A stretch of DNA of 18,458 nt, taken from Porogramme epimiltina (taxonomy: Eukaryota; Basidiomycota; Agaricomycetes; Polyporales; Polyporaceae). The notes below the pieces were generated by a model that saw only the letters and a program-made list of their open reading frames with translations, was not told the origin of the DNA and searched no databases. Numbering within the stretch: position 1 is the first letter of the stretch; each line of letters begins with the position of its first letter. Position numbers and translations under genes: made by a program. Of the stretch, positions 1-8,984 are shown in pieces. Location: contig FTLJ01000239.1 of NCBI GenBank assembly GCA_900155495.1, positions 1 through 18,458 on the forward strand, given 5' to 3'.

Positions 1-201
1 GCGAGTGGTGCGTTGCGTGTGCCCACCAAGGACCTCGTCAAGGCACTGAAGAACGCGGATCCTAGGTACGAAGTCTGTGTGTGTGCAGGTGGTGTATGCA
101 GCTGTCGGGAGAATAGGTTGAAGGAGCTCGCGATCCACGCGTCGCGCATTACGTGCGTACCGATGGTAGAGAGGCCGTCGCTAGAGTATCAGCGGTGCTA
201 G
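1..201 (+). CDS. 3' end of an unrecognised gene (5' truncated by window edge)
   Basis: The frame is open from base 1 to a TAG at 199-201 and has no ATG near the edge, so this is probably the last exon of a gene that starts outside the window. It reads as about 66 residues with a basic and helical middle (around ENRLKELAIHASR). A GT-rich stretch from about 67 to 102 begins with gtacgaag and ends in gcag; it could be a 36-nt in-frame intron, and removing it would delete a cysteine- and valine-rich segment that looks non-coding. I do not recognise the family. It could also be chance open frame. Confidence 0.3.
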   Translation, partial: ASGALRVPTKDLVKALKNADPRYEVCVCAGGVCSCRENRLKELAIHASRITCVPMVERPSLEYQRC

Positions 202-587
202 TAGCTACATGTGTAGGCATAGTATACAATATATTTGTTTAACGAGCCCAATACGAGTGAATATCTGGTTTGGTCTGCCCCGAAACCCCGACCATTCCTG
301 AGGGTAACGATTGCAAGCAGTTCCATGGGCTGGAATTGATTGCAATGGGTCACAATCAGTCGCAATGTTTTCTGACTATTGGAATCCGTTTTGGGCGGTT
401 GCAATGAGCGCCCATTGTTGGGATCGGTTTTGGATGTTGGCAATGGCAACTTAATCGTTCCAACGTTAACCCAAACATTTATTCGATCTCAACACATTTT
501 CGCCGATCCCAATGGCTGCAAATATTTCTGCACATTTGCTGATGCTGCTAAGCACCAGGAGCGTTTATGTTGAGGTCGCCCGTCGCG

Positions 588-607
588 TGAGTCACTATTC
601 ACGTGAC
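588..607. promoter_or_regulatory. AP-1-like site next to an E-box
   Basis: TGAGTCA (588-594) is a perfect AP-1/Gcn4-type bZIP motif. Six bases later comes CACGTGAC (600-607), the extended E-box bound by Cbf1/USF-type bHLH proteins. More TGACG/CGTCA half-sites follow to about 630. The spacing suggests a composite control element, but it lies about 580 bp from the nearest start codon and use is inferred. Confidence 0.3.
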
Positions 608-809
608 CTCTGTGACGTGTCCGTCACCCTCAACTGGCGCCGCACGATGCCGATTTCTCATTTCCAGTTCTCCAGTTGCTTACCCCTTGAGGGCGGCGCG
701 CCGGTCGCACACGTTTCCATACACCTTGCAGAGTAGCCGGCCAGGGGAGATGAACAATCAGCATAATGATTGGGTTCTGGCTCAGCTGGTGGTGGTGGTT
801 GAATGGCAG

Positions 810-817
810 TGACGTCA
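810..817. promoter_or_regulatory. Canonical CRE (TGACGTCA)
   Basis: An exact 8-bp CREB/ATF palindrome lies about 370 bp upstream of the mannosyltransferase ATG. Fungal ATF-type bZIP factors in stress signalling bind this sequence. A second exact copy sits at 5771-5778. Function is inferred from the motif alone. Confidence 0.35.
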
Positions 818-1187
818 TCGTTTCGAGGTACATAAGTAGTACGCCTTCACCTCAGCCCCCTAATGTTATCCGACGACAGCGCCTGTATATTGAACCCTTC
901 ACCCTACCTTTCACTTGCATTAGATAATGTAGTGGTCCTCAGCCGTACTGCCCTGCATTGTGGATGTCGTATATTTAGCACAGGTGAGAGCTAATCGTTC
1001 TTCCCCAGACCCTCCCTGCTGCGCATATCCCGTCAAATTGTAACGCAGTCGAAACATACACTTATCCCTCCGCTGTGAGCGCTGCCGGAGGAATGATCGG
1101 AATGCGCCTAGCAGCTTTTTAAGTATCCGTGTTCAGTCGCTGTCCTCAAAATATCCTGCTTTCCTTCGACCTTATCCCGCCCCCCCT

Positions 1188-2822
1188 ATGTGCTTCCAAG
1201 TTCCCCGAAGGTGCCGCCTCAAACAACTCCCTGCCCGCGTTCAAACGATATTGCTCTTCGTTGCTCGTTGCGCATCCGCCATCTACCGCAGGCCCACCAT
1301 CTTCCTTGCCGTGGTCTTCGCTTCCATCTTCTCCGCCGTCCGGCTCTCACTTCTCGTCTTTACCTGGGGAACATGGGCGCCTGCCTTCCCTCGCGCATGG
1401 ACAAACTGGGTCGCATTCCTCATCTCCGCCCCTATCTTCTCAGCCGTCCGCCTCTTCTCCCTCCTCCGTCCCGCATCGTCCTCGCCCTCCCGCCCAACAT
1501 CGTGGACCTCTTCGACGGCAAGGGGCCACGACGGATACGCTCTCCTTAGTGTCGAGTCGGGCGAAGACCTCCACCAAGCAGTCACGAGTGACATCTTGTC
1601 CCCTCCCCACACACATCGACACCCCACCGAGGCGCGCGCCACGTTCACGTTCCATAACGCTCAATGTGCGTTTCATATCGCTATCCTCATCATCGCTCTC
1701 TGGAACATCGTCGACTACGAGAAACCCGGTGATGTCCGCTTCCGTTCCGCCCTCCACACCGCCCTCGCAGACCCCAACCCCAATCCCGCCGGATACGGCC
1801 GAGGAGAGAAGATCTTCATCGCAGCCGCGTTCCACCAAAACGAGGCCGTCCTCCCATACTGGACAGAGACAATCATGGACACCATCACCTACCTCGGGCC
1901 CGACAACGTCTTCGTGTCGGTGGTGGAGAACTACTCGACGGACCGGTCGCCTGAGCTGCTGAGGGAGTTCGCGGCGGACCTGGACGGGCGCGGAGTTCGG
2001 AACCGGGTTTTGGTGCAGAACGAGACGATCGAGCGGCCGGAAGACATGAACTGGAACCCGCGGATCGAGTTCCTTGCCGGGATTCGGAACCAGGTGCTGG
2101 AGCCGCTGGTAGCGGAGGGCGGGTACGACCGGGTGTTGTTCTCGAACGACATCTACATCGAGGCGGAGTCGGTGATCGAGCTGCTGGAGACGCGGGAGGG
2201 TGACTACGACTTTGCGTGCGGGATGGACTTTGGGCACTTCGGGGCGTACGACATGTGGGTGCTGCGGGATCGACTCGGGCATCTGACTGCGGGGATCTGG
2301 CCGTACTTCCTGGACGCGGCGTCGCGGGCGGCAGTGGAGGCGGATGAAGCGGTGCCTGTGTTCACGTGCTGGAACGGGATGGTTGCGTTTCGCGCGGACC
2401 CAGTGCTCCCGGTGCACCTGCGGAGCAGCAACAGCACGCTGTCGACAGCGCCCCTCGCGCGTCTGCCACCGGCGACACACCCTCTTGCGGGCCAACTGGG
2501 TCCATCGCCGGCATGGACGCCTGGGCTGCGGTTCCGGGCGTCGGGGCCGAATGAGGGATGCTTCTCGTCGGAGTCGTTCCTGCTGCCGTATGACTTCCGG
2601 CGGGTGATGGGGCTGGAGGGCGTATTCGCGAACGCGCGGGTGGTGAGCGGGTACACGTGGCGGCACTATGTGTGGCACAAGTGGGTGTTGCGGCAGCGGT
2701 TGGTGCGGTGGTTCGTTGAGCGGGTATGGGATGGGGCGTGGATGCATCGAGCGCGGCTTGTTGTGGGTGATGAGAAGTCGGTGTGGACGTGGGACGGTGG
2801 GGAGTGCCACCCGTGGTGGTGA
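1188..2822 (+). CDS. CAP59/CMT1-type (alpha-1,3-mannosyltransferase-like) glycosyltransferase
   Basis: A single open frame of 544 codons. The region from about residue 207 (EKIFIAAAFHQNEAVLPYW) to about 500 has the signature of the fungal CAP59 mannosyltransferase family (CMT1, CAP59 of Cryptococcus): LGPDNVFVSVVENYSTD, the acidic FSNDIYIEAE segment at residues 318-326 (likely sugar-nucleotide/metal site), then DFACGMDFGHFGAYDMW and a late GCFSSESFLLPYDFRR. The family transfers mannose during Golgi polysaccharide or glycan synthesis; the substrate here is unknown. The N-terminus has hydrophobic stretches (about residues 38-60 and 75-90, plus a short one near 160-175) fitting a type II Golgi membrane protein. 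The stretch around residues 100-160 is low in complexity and could hide a small unrecognised intron. The start is the first ATG in frame, after a pyrimidine-rich leader. Family assignment is firm; acceptor and exact N-terminus are not. Confidence 0.88.
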   Translation: MCFQVPRRCRLKQLPARVQTILLFVARCASAIYRRPTIFLAVVFASIFSAVRLSLLVFTWGTWAPAFPRAWTNWVAFLISAPIFSAVRLFSLLRPASSSPSRPTSWTSSTARGHDGYALLSVESGEDLHQAVTSDILSPPHTHRHPTEARATFTFHNAQCAFHIAILIIALWNIVDYEKPGDVRFRSALHTALADPNPNPAGYGRGEKIFIAAAFHQNEAVLPYWTETIMDTITYLGPDNVFVSVVENYSTDRSPELLREFAADLDGRGVRNRVLVQNETIERPEDMNWNPRIEFLAGIRNQVLEPLVAEGGYDRVLFSNDIYIEAESVIELLETREGDYDFACGMDFGHFGAYDMWVLRDRLGHLTAGIWPYFLDAASRAAVEADEAVPVFTCWNGMVAFRADPVLPVHLRSSNSTLSTAPLARLPPATHPLAGQLGPSPAWTPGLRFRASGPNEGCFSSESFLLPYDFRRVMGLEGVFANARVVSGYTWRHYVWHKWVLRQRLVRWFVERVWDGAWMHRARLVVGDEKSVWTWDGGECHPWW

Positions 2823-2895
2823 ATCCACTAGAATAGAAGTGCAGTAATCATCTTGTAGCATAGCAATGTCGTGGTTCGAAACGTCTTGAACCCAG

Positions 2896-3715
2896 TCAAA
2901 AGAACGCCAACGAAAGATTGAGCGAGCACGCTACAGCGGCGTCGCTTTCAACCGGGAGCAAACGTCCTTCCGCGTGAATCGGGTGAATGCAGTCGTCTAT
3001 TGCGCCAAAGAACTTGATGCTGCAGCGTCTGCACGGAACGGTGCTTAGCAGTTTGGGGGGGCTTATCAACTTCATTGACGACGGCGTCCAGATGTTTACA
3101 GGAGGAATGTCCAAGAATGGCGAGACCGTACTGGCACACGGACAACGAGAGGGTACCCATTGTACAGAAACTGTTCAAAATACATGACGAACACGTCTTG
3201 TACTTATCTCATAGTTCTTCTTGGACCTCTGCCACCTTCGCCATGCTTTCTGCGAAGACGCATTTGGCTATCATCGTCCCATTCTACAGCGTACGGGAGG
3301 TCTTTGGACGATGTCGTGAGGAATTCGGAGGCAAAAACGCACGAGACAGCATACATGGACGTACCACCACCGCCTTGAGCGATATACTCATCCTATAGAG
3401 GAGAAGACGTTGGACAGTGCCGGTGAAGAAGCAATATACGAACATACCCCAATGGCAGATAGCGCGCCCTCCGCCTCCATCGGCAAGGATGAGCCCATCT
3501 CTCCCGTAAACAGTCACTGTCGAAGCGAGACCTTGATTCTCCACTCGAACCATGCTTACCCGTAAGCACCATCTCCTAAACTCATCCTGAAGTTCTCGGT
3601 ACGGCGGAGCTGCTAAGTCTTGAGCGCTGCCACGGAGAACTCGTCAGAGAGGCCGAAGTTGGGGATGAGCACAATCCATCACCAATCTCCAATGTGGAGG
3701 GCCGGGTTGTCGTTT
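2896..3715 (-). pseudogene. Possible decayed protein-coding gene, family not recognised
   Basis: On the minus strand several stretches read like protein but do not join into one frame. One runs from about 3640 to 3453 (beginning AQDLAAPPYRELQDEF, later VYGRDGLILADGGGG) and ends at a possible donor gtatgt near 3452. A second near 3398-3205 reads DEYIAQGGGGTSMYAVSC and goes on through a segment ending in KDLPYAVEW, but the splice phase between the two does not fit. Further frames at 3178-2896 end in stops. Stops and phase conflicts suggest a relic. The alternative is chance open frames in GC-rich DNA. No function is proposed. Confidence 0.22.
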
Positions 3716-4058
3716 ATTCAGTAAAGAGAGAGATGGTACTAAGATCATTTCGCTAAGTGGTCATGCATTATAGGAGTGTCTGTGATGGGGAAAGGGAGAA
3801 GGAAGAAATGCGATAAGGAGTCAGGAGGAGTCCCGTCGGTGGGGCCGAGCCTCCGAGGGCGTGAGAGAGAGACGGTCACGGTTCCTGCTCGACGCGTGAC
3901 GTAACGTGATTTTGACGCGTCGCGTGACACTCATTGTGCGCGGCGCCCGGGCGCGCACGCAAGGTTGCCAGCCGCGCGCATACGCTCAGCTGGAGCGCGC
4001 GCGTCCCTGACCTGTTCGCAGCTTGTTCGCAGCCGGCATTGCATCAGATGCCAGTTCC

Positions 4059-4065
4059 TTAAATA
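4059..4065 (+). promoter_or_regulatory. TATA-like element of the first F-box gene
   Basis: TTAAATA lies 36 bp upstream of the ATG at 4101, with a pyrimidine-rich stretch between. This supports 4101 as the original start codon, the point on which the nonsense-codon reading of the next gene rests. Confidence 0.35.
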
Positions 4066-4100
4066 CCAAGGTCTTCCGTTTCCTTTGCCCCCTGCACACT

Positions 4101-5425
4101 ATGCCCTGCTCAGCATCCTCAGCTCCTTAATTAGGCGATCACGACAAGATTATCTCTCTCATCATTGACCTGCTGTCAGATGATCTCCCATCCCTCAAGA
4201 GCTGTGCTCTCATCTGCCGCTCCTGGACCAGCCATGCCCGTACTCACATATTCTACAGTATCACTCTCCCTATCACTGGGTATGACAGGATCGATAGCCC
4301 TCCTTTCGTCCTCCTCAATATGTTCCAGAAGGATTCCCGCGCTGCCCACAGTGTTCGCTCGGCCCGCCTCCTCGGCCCGATCTCCCGTGTTCGCCTCTAT
4401 CCTTCCCTTCGAATTGTGAGAGGGGTTTTCCATTTCCCCCTTCACCCCAACATTCGTGTTTTATATCTGTCCAATTTTACAATCGCCGGGTTTCTTGAAC
4501 TCTTTGACATCGTGGATACCCTCCCTCGTATAGAAAAACTCGTCGTCAAAAATCCAGCAGTCTACCGGTGGGATGGACAGCGACATCCGGCGTACGGGCC
4601 TCTAAATATGCCAGCATTGAGAATACTCCACTGGAACGATGATGACGTTGCCGACCCTGCTAGGGGGAATGTCGACCTCGTCCTCGAACATGCCGCTCTT
4701 GTGGACGCGCTGTGCGCTGCTGGTATCCTGTCGCGCCTGACATTCCTCCACCTGCGCATCACGCCACCCTGCTTCCACCAATGGACACCCAAGTTTCCTG
4801 TCATGTCACAGTCGCTACAGCACTGCACCGTCTGTGTACCCGTTATAGAAGGGGAGGACACGGATGATCAACAGGTTTCGCAACTTCGTATGTTCTACAT
4901 TCTCATATCTTCATGAGCACATCCTGATCTCTCGCCCCGAATTTAGAAGAACAAACCACAGCGGCATATGAATCTCTTCGGGTCTTCACCAACCTACGTT
5001 CCCTGAGAATTTACGTAGACTCGTACACGCGGCCACCTTTCACCTCCCTCGCGGCTTCCCCCACGTTTTACCTCGACGCCCTCACTGCCCTCCTTGCGCC
5101 CACATCTCACCCCTCACCGCTGAAGAACCTCTCTTCCCTCTCCTTCCATATACACCGGAACGTCGAACACCTCGACTACTCCGCCCCAGCATGGGTTGCG
5201 CTTGCGCACGCTTTCGTTGGAAGCTCATCCCTTTCGCGGCTTGTGGTGCGCGTGAAGGAGATCTGGCGTATCTCCAGCAACCGGCGCCTGCAGGATATGA
5301 CCTTAGGGAAAGTACAGAGCCTAATGGAACCATTTGTGGAGGCGGGGATCAAGGTTGACGTGTCTGTCGAGGAATCCGAGCGCGATTCTAATATGATGTG
5401 GGCCCAGCTCGACGAAGAATATTAA
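4101..5425 (+). CDS. F-box/leucine-rich protein, 5' end interrupted by an in-frame TAA
   Basis: Exon 1 runs to 4887 and exon 2 is 4947-5425. The 59-nt intron (gtatgt...tttag) joins in phase 1 and restores one frame through QLQEQTTAAYESLRVF. The N-terminus carries an F-box-like segment (IISLIIDLLSDD, then SLKSCALICRSW), followed by leucine-rich, LRR-like sequence to the end. This is the usual layout of agaricomycete F-box proteins, which present substrates to SCF ubiquitin ligases. The ATG at 4101 is in frame with the F-box, but codon 10 (4128-4130) is TAA; from 4131 the frame is open for 411 residues. No GT donor exists between the ATG and the stop, so splicing cannot remove it. Translation from ATG 4320 would give 348 residues without the F-box. 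The gene is therefore a recent pseudogene, or makes an F-box-less product, or the base is an error. Confidence 0.65.
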
Positions 5426-5766
5426 TGAATCTGCTCGCTATGCTATGTAGACTGATGGAATGGCCTTAACAAGGTCAGTACTTATTCTCATTACCGTTGT
5501 TAGGCACAGAGCTACCACAGAGACTACTTCTGTGTCGGAGACGCGAAGAGCGACGTGTGAGAATATATGAATGCCATGAGCCCAACAAGCGCATGTCCGA
5601 GAGGGTCAGAGGGTCACTACTGGCTACTGCGTTGATAATGTCAACGACATGCTGGATGGGAGACAGAACGTGACCCATCACTGCAAGCTAAAGCATTCGG
5701 TCAAAACGGGGCAACTCGCCGAGGCTATCGACGACGGACGTCAAGTTGACTCGAGGCACCTGACCG

Positions 5767-5782
5767 TCACTGACGTCAGTGA
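5767..5782. promoter_or_regulatory. 16-bp perfect palindrome centred on a CRE
   Basis: TCACTGACGTCAGTGA is identical to its reverse complement over all 16 bases and contains the canonical CREB/ATF octamer TGACGTCA. Symmetry beyond the octamer suggests a strong dimer-binding site, or chance. It lies about 530 bp upstream of the second F-box gene. Confidence 0.4.
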
Positions 5783-5839
5783 GCGCTAGGAGCGCCGCGT
5801 CTCCGGAGTCCCGCACGCCTGGTGGCGCTCTTGGAAGTC

Positions 5840-5888
5840 ACATGATTCCCCTTATCTAATCATGTCTTCCGACAAGTCTCACTTGTCG
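5840..5888. repeat. Two adjacent perfect inverted repeats (possible hairpins)
   Basis: ACATGATT (5840-5847) pairs with AATCATGT (5858-5865) across a 10-nt loop. Five bases later CGACAAGT (5870-5877) pairs with ACTTGTCG (5881-5888) across a 3-nt loop. Both 8-bp arms match exactly. They could be protein-binding sites, hairpins, or debris of a small element. Confidence 0.5.
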
Positions 5889-6313
5889 ACTCAGATCAGA
5901 CGGTTGTTGTACTCGGACTCCCCAACCACGATGTTATGCCTCTCGGTATGCTCTGAATTGTTAAAGTGCTCGCAGCGCATACTGAAGATGCTCATTAGTT
6001 GGCGGGGTAAATGCTTTGCGACTCGCTGCGAGGCCTTCGAGCGTATGTCTGGCCGCTCCTGGTGCACTGAACTTACGGGGTGATAACAGTCAATTCCGGG
6101 CCTTCTTCTCAAGTGTTACCCCCCAAACGTTTCTTCTAATAGTTCAGTAAGTCATCTATCCCCCCATTCGGTCTTGACGTGGGAAAATTTTGCCTTGCAG
6201 CGTGACCACTAGATGCGAACAACTTCTGCGCAGCATCAGATTCTCATTGACATGACTCCTGGTAGGAAAACCCTCGGATCCGCTCAACACAGGTTGGCTC
6301 CACTCTTCACGCT

Positions 6314-7752
6314 ATGCTCTTTGAGTCCATGCCCCTGTCTCAATCTTCCCTTCCACCAGAGCTCTTGGACCGCATCGTCGATTTTCTCCATGCAGACTGG
6401 CGCTCTCTCGTAGCATGCATCCAAGCCGGGCTGAGCACCCAACTTGCACCTTGCGCTCGGTTCCATCTCGCCGACGTATCCATTCCTCTTTTCGACCACG
6501 CTAAGCCATACACCGAGCTTCAAGACTTCCTACACATCTTCTCCCCTAAAACGCCATTTGCTTCTCTCCCGTCGTCTCTCTCGATATACGGAGATGATTT
6601 AGGTTTAACACCGATAAGATACGATGGCAGTAGCGCTCTGCAAATGCGCACAGATCCTCTTGCGCAGGCCGTTATCATCCCTCTCGCGCCAAAGTTCCCA
6701 ACCCTCCTGGATCTCAGCCACTTCTCGCACCTTCACATACTCTCAATTTCACACGTCCGCATCGAGCTCTCCGCGCGCTTCACCCGGTTTCTTTGCGGCC
6801 TCCCTTCTCTCAATTCCCTCTCCCTTTCTCACATCGGCGTAGCACAGTCTGGGGGGACGGGGACTACGCGGCTTGTACGCGACGCCGGCCCATCACCTGT
6901 GGCCATTGCTGCCTTGCGGGCGAGGCTCAAGACGCTATGCATCGTCGAAACGGACGCGGAAGCGTGGTCCTACGGGTCGCTCTTCATTATCCTCGCGGCC
7001 CAGGACTCTGGAGTAGATTCTCCGCTTTCGTTGGAAACCTTGGAGTTACGCTTCCCCAAAGCGCAACAGTTGGACGCGTGGCTTCATGCGACGTGTCACG
7101 CGAGTCTTCAAACTCTTACTTCACTCAACGTGACTTTCCTTTCGATGCTGGATCCAGATGGAGAAAGCGACGGTGCGTATCAGTTGAGATCATGCATAAC
7201 ATTTGCTCATCAGGATCTGTTCCTTCAGAAACACCCACGTTCGCGGCTCTCGAGTATTGCACCGCGCTCCGCTCTCTCTCCATTCGTTACGACCCGGAGC
7301 TCAAAGGGCTACCATATCCCACGGCATCGGAGCGCGCGCACATGTACAAGACGTTCGTGCGCTCTCTCGCGGCGTTCATCGAAGCAGCTGTGCCAGACAC
7401 GCGCGCGAGCCGTCCTCCGCGTTTCCCCGGCCTTACGTCTTTCCGATTGGCCCTTCGAGCGTCCGCGTCGGACATTCTGTCAGAACGTCCCGACCCAGAT
7501 CCGTTCGAGGCGCTTGCGTGCGCGTTGGCCTCGTCGACATACCAGCACCTGACGTGCGTTAGCGTGGTGATGGAGGCCGTGCATGCTCGCTCCATAACAT
7601 CACTCGAGGGGACGGTTCGACAGGCATCGGCCCAGGACCTGGGAAGGGAGAGATGGGATGCGTATGTCCTAATGGTCGAAGAAGCATTCTCGATGATGCG
7701 AGAGAAAACGGGCATATCCCTCGACGTTGGCTTGGATTTCTTTGTCTCGTAG
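6314..7752 (+). CDS. F-box/leucine-rich protein
   Basis: Exon 1 is 6314-7172 and exon 2 is 7214-7752, joined in phase 1 (G|GA, giving ...GESDGSVPSETP...) into 465 residues. Residues about 13-53 are a clear F-box: LPPELLDRIVDFL, then DWRSL and a cysteine/leucine pattern ending in CARFHLADVSI. The rest is leucine-rich, with LRR-like segments such as LHILSISHVRIELS, GLPSLNSLSLSHIGV and LETLELRFPKA. Such proteins are thought to act as substrate receptors of SCF (Skp1-Cullin-F-box) ubiquitin ligases; agaricomycetes have very many, and the target cannot be read from sequence. The intron is only 41 nt (gtgcgt...catcag) with a possible branch site cataac. An in-frame ATG at 6329 (MPLSQSSLPPE) is an equally good start and resembles relatives better. 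The gene appears intact, unlike the F-box gene to its left. Confidence 0.85.
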
Positions 7753-8464
7753 CCATAATCGGATTCCTTTGGCGGCGTGTTTGAAGAGCTGGAAATTAAC
7801 ATCGTTTAACCCCGAGCAGGCTCACTCTATTTTAGCGCACCGCGGCCTGACTGGGTGAAGTCATCCAAGTGCCTGCGTGATACCCTCGTTTCCGGATCCG
7901 TGGAGTCTCTTCATCTTCTTTTGACAGGGGCGCTATAGTAGGCAAGGCACCCAACAACCTTCTTCCATGTAGCTGAATGATGAGCAGGTCTGTGATGAGC
8001 TCATATAGCTTCTGAGGGCATTCAAGGACTAGATTAAGCAGCGTCGAGTTCTCCTTGTAGTAGATTTCGCAATTCAGCTCTCCTCTAGATTGACCGCGAA
8101 ACCCTATAGCTAGCATCAGTGGGCCGTGACCTGAGATGCACGCGTAACATACTGCCAACCTCGGATCAAAAACGTGACATCGGTGTCGGTGACGTGACTA
8201 ATTCTACTTGCTGATCACACCGACGTCTTCGAATTTTCGTTTGTTTCTCAATGTCATAACGCACGCGCTGGAGCTTCTTGTTTCCTCTTCCACCTGCATA
8301 CCGAGTGTATTCCATAACATATCAGATACACATGCCATTGCGGAAGCCTCCACAAACGGACTCTGCTTCCTCCCCCTCGCAGCTTCAGCAATCCGGAACG
8401 TATGACCACTGCCAACTGCTTCTGCATCAGCCCTTCAGCCCCCGTTCCCAGATACGGACCCCAC
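7753..8464. other. Intergenic region between the second F-box gene and hydrophobin 1
   Basis: Both flanking genes end here (convergent 3' ends). Apart from one minus-strand frame at 7832-8158 (separate entry) no coding signal is visible. Several TGACG/CGTGAC motifs lie at 8170-8200. Confidence 0.45.
7832..8158 (-). CDS. Hypothetical small ORF, 108 codons
   Basis: An ATG-initiated minus-strand frame. Its middle reads like real protein: LMLAIGFRGQ, then STLLNLVLECPQKLYELITD followed by LLIIQLHGRRLLGALP, leucine-rich and probably helical, faintly like an ankyrin-type repeat. There is no signal peptide and I do not recognise the family. It may be one exon of a larger or decayed gene or a chance frame; it lies between the 3' ends of two genes where no promoter is obvious. 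Confidence 0.25.
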   Translation of the reverse strand: MAVCYACISGHGPLMLAIGFRGQSRGELNCEIYYKENSTLLNLVLECPQKLYELITDLLIIQLHGRRLLGALPTIAPLSKEDEETPRIRKRGYHAGTWMTSPSQAAVR

Positions 8465-8908
8465 TTAGAGCGTAACCGGAACGCATCCGATGGAGATGAG
8501 GGACCCTGGTTCAAACGTTGAACGTGTGAGTATCCGAATGCTGAACTGGGTACATTCTGTGGCGGGATCGGTCCTTACCGAAAGAGTTGTTCTCGCAGCA
8601 GACCGCGCTCGCTGAGCTGTGGTTGATTGATATTAGCCTTAGACATCCTCAACGAGTTTTTGATCTAGCACATACCAACTGCCACCTGTGCCAACACCGA
8701 TGGCGGTGATGGGCGAGCAGGTCAGGCCGACGAGGGCGTCGACGTCCTGGACGACAACACCAATCGAGGCGAGGATAGCGGCCGCAGAAGGGTCGCTCGC
8801 CTTCTCAACCGTGTCACAGCACTGGATAGGGCCCGTGCTGCACGTCTGGCCAAGGGCGGCCGTGGCGGCGGCAAGGAGTGCAGCGATAGTGAAGAGGTTG
8901 GAGGACAT
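8465..8908 (-). CDS. Class I hydrophobin (hydrophobin 1)
   Basis: Three exons on the minus strand: 8676-8908, 8579-8616 and 8465-8505. The 59-nt and 73-nt GT-AG introns join in phases 2 and 1, giving 103 residues. Residues 1-20 are a signal peptide (MSSNLFTIAALLAAATAALG). The mature protein has the hydrophobin eight-cysteine pattern: C23, C30-C31, C64, C78, C84-C85, C98, i.e. C-X6-CC-X32-C-X13-C-X5-CC-X12-C. The long C3-C4 and C4-C5 loops are class I-like. Hydrophobins are secreted, form four disulfides, and assemble into amphipathic films on hyphae, spores and fruit bodies. The residue spacing and both intron positions match the divergent gene at 10419, so the two are paralogues. A TATA box lies about 70 bp upstream. 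All key residues are present. Confidence 0.93.
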
Positions 8909-8976
8909 TGTGTAGTCGCGAGGGCTAGTGAACGTTTGGTGGGTGTTCTCTGGGGTGTCGATGGACTCAGTGTGGG

Positions 8977-8984
8977 CTCTTATA
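8977..8984 (-). promoter_or_regulatory. TATA box of hydrophobin 1
   Basis: Read on the minus strand this is TATAAGAG, about 70 bp upstream of the ATG at 8908. A TATA box at this distance is typical of highly expressed hydrophobin genes. Confidence 0.6.

Larger units (their letters stand above)
202..1187. other. Intergenic region upstream of the mannosyltransferase gene
   Basis: No convincing gene is present. Short frames here are under 85 codons and overlap each other on both strands. Around 379-440 two imperfect direct repeats of about 22 bp sit 39 bp apart (ttggaatccgttttgg and ttgggatcggttttgg), and forms of 'gcaatg' recur through 310-520. Candidate regulatory motifs are listed separately. 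The last 60 bases before the ATG at 1188 are pyrimidine-rich, as is common in fungal 5' leaders. Confidence 0.5.
2823..4100. other. Gene-poor interval between the glycosyltransferase and the first F-box gene
   Basis: About 1.3 kb without an intact gene. A minus-strand relic may occupy 2896-3715 (separate entry). From 3745 to 4000 the sequence is GC-rich with repeated TGACG, GCGTGAC and ACGCGT motifs (for example TGACGTAA near 3898) and is probably the promoter of the F-box gene. Confidence 0.45.
5426..6313. other. Intergenic region between the two F-box genes
   Basis: No supported gene. The longest plus-strand frame (5862-6083, 73 codons) has no recognisable domain and overlaps a same-sized minus-strand frame. 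The interval has an unusual cluster of palindromes at 5767-5888, listed separately. The last 130 bases are the likely promoter and leader of the 6314 gene. Confidence 0.45.

Noticed and set aside
785..802. Short GGT repeat
   Set aside because: About four units only; too short to call a microsatellite.
1129..1962. 277-codon plus-strand frame overlapping the start of the mannosyltransferase
   Set aside because: It is a serine/proline-rich shadow in another frame with no recognisable domain; the 1188 frame carries the conserved family motifs.
1440..2861. 473-codon open frame antisense to the mannosyltransferase
   Set aside because: It is very rich in R, P, H and V and has no domain; it mirrors the strongly biased codons of the real gene on the other strand.
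8501..8520. ggttcaaac, resembling a tRNA T-loop
   Set aside because: No acceptor stem, D-arm or anticodon arm can be folded around it, and it overlaps intron 2 of hydrophobin 1.
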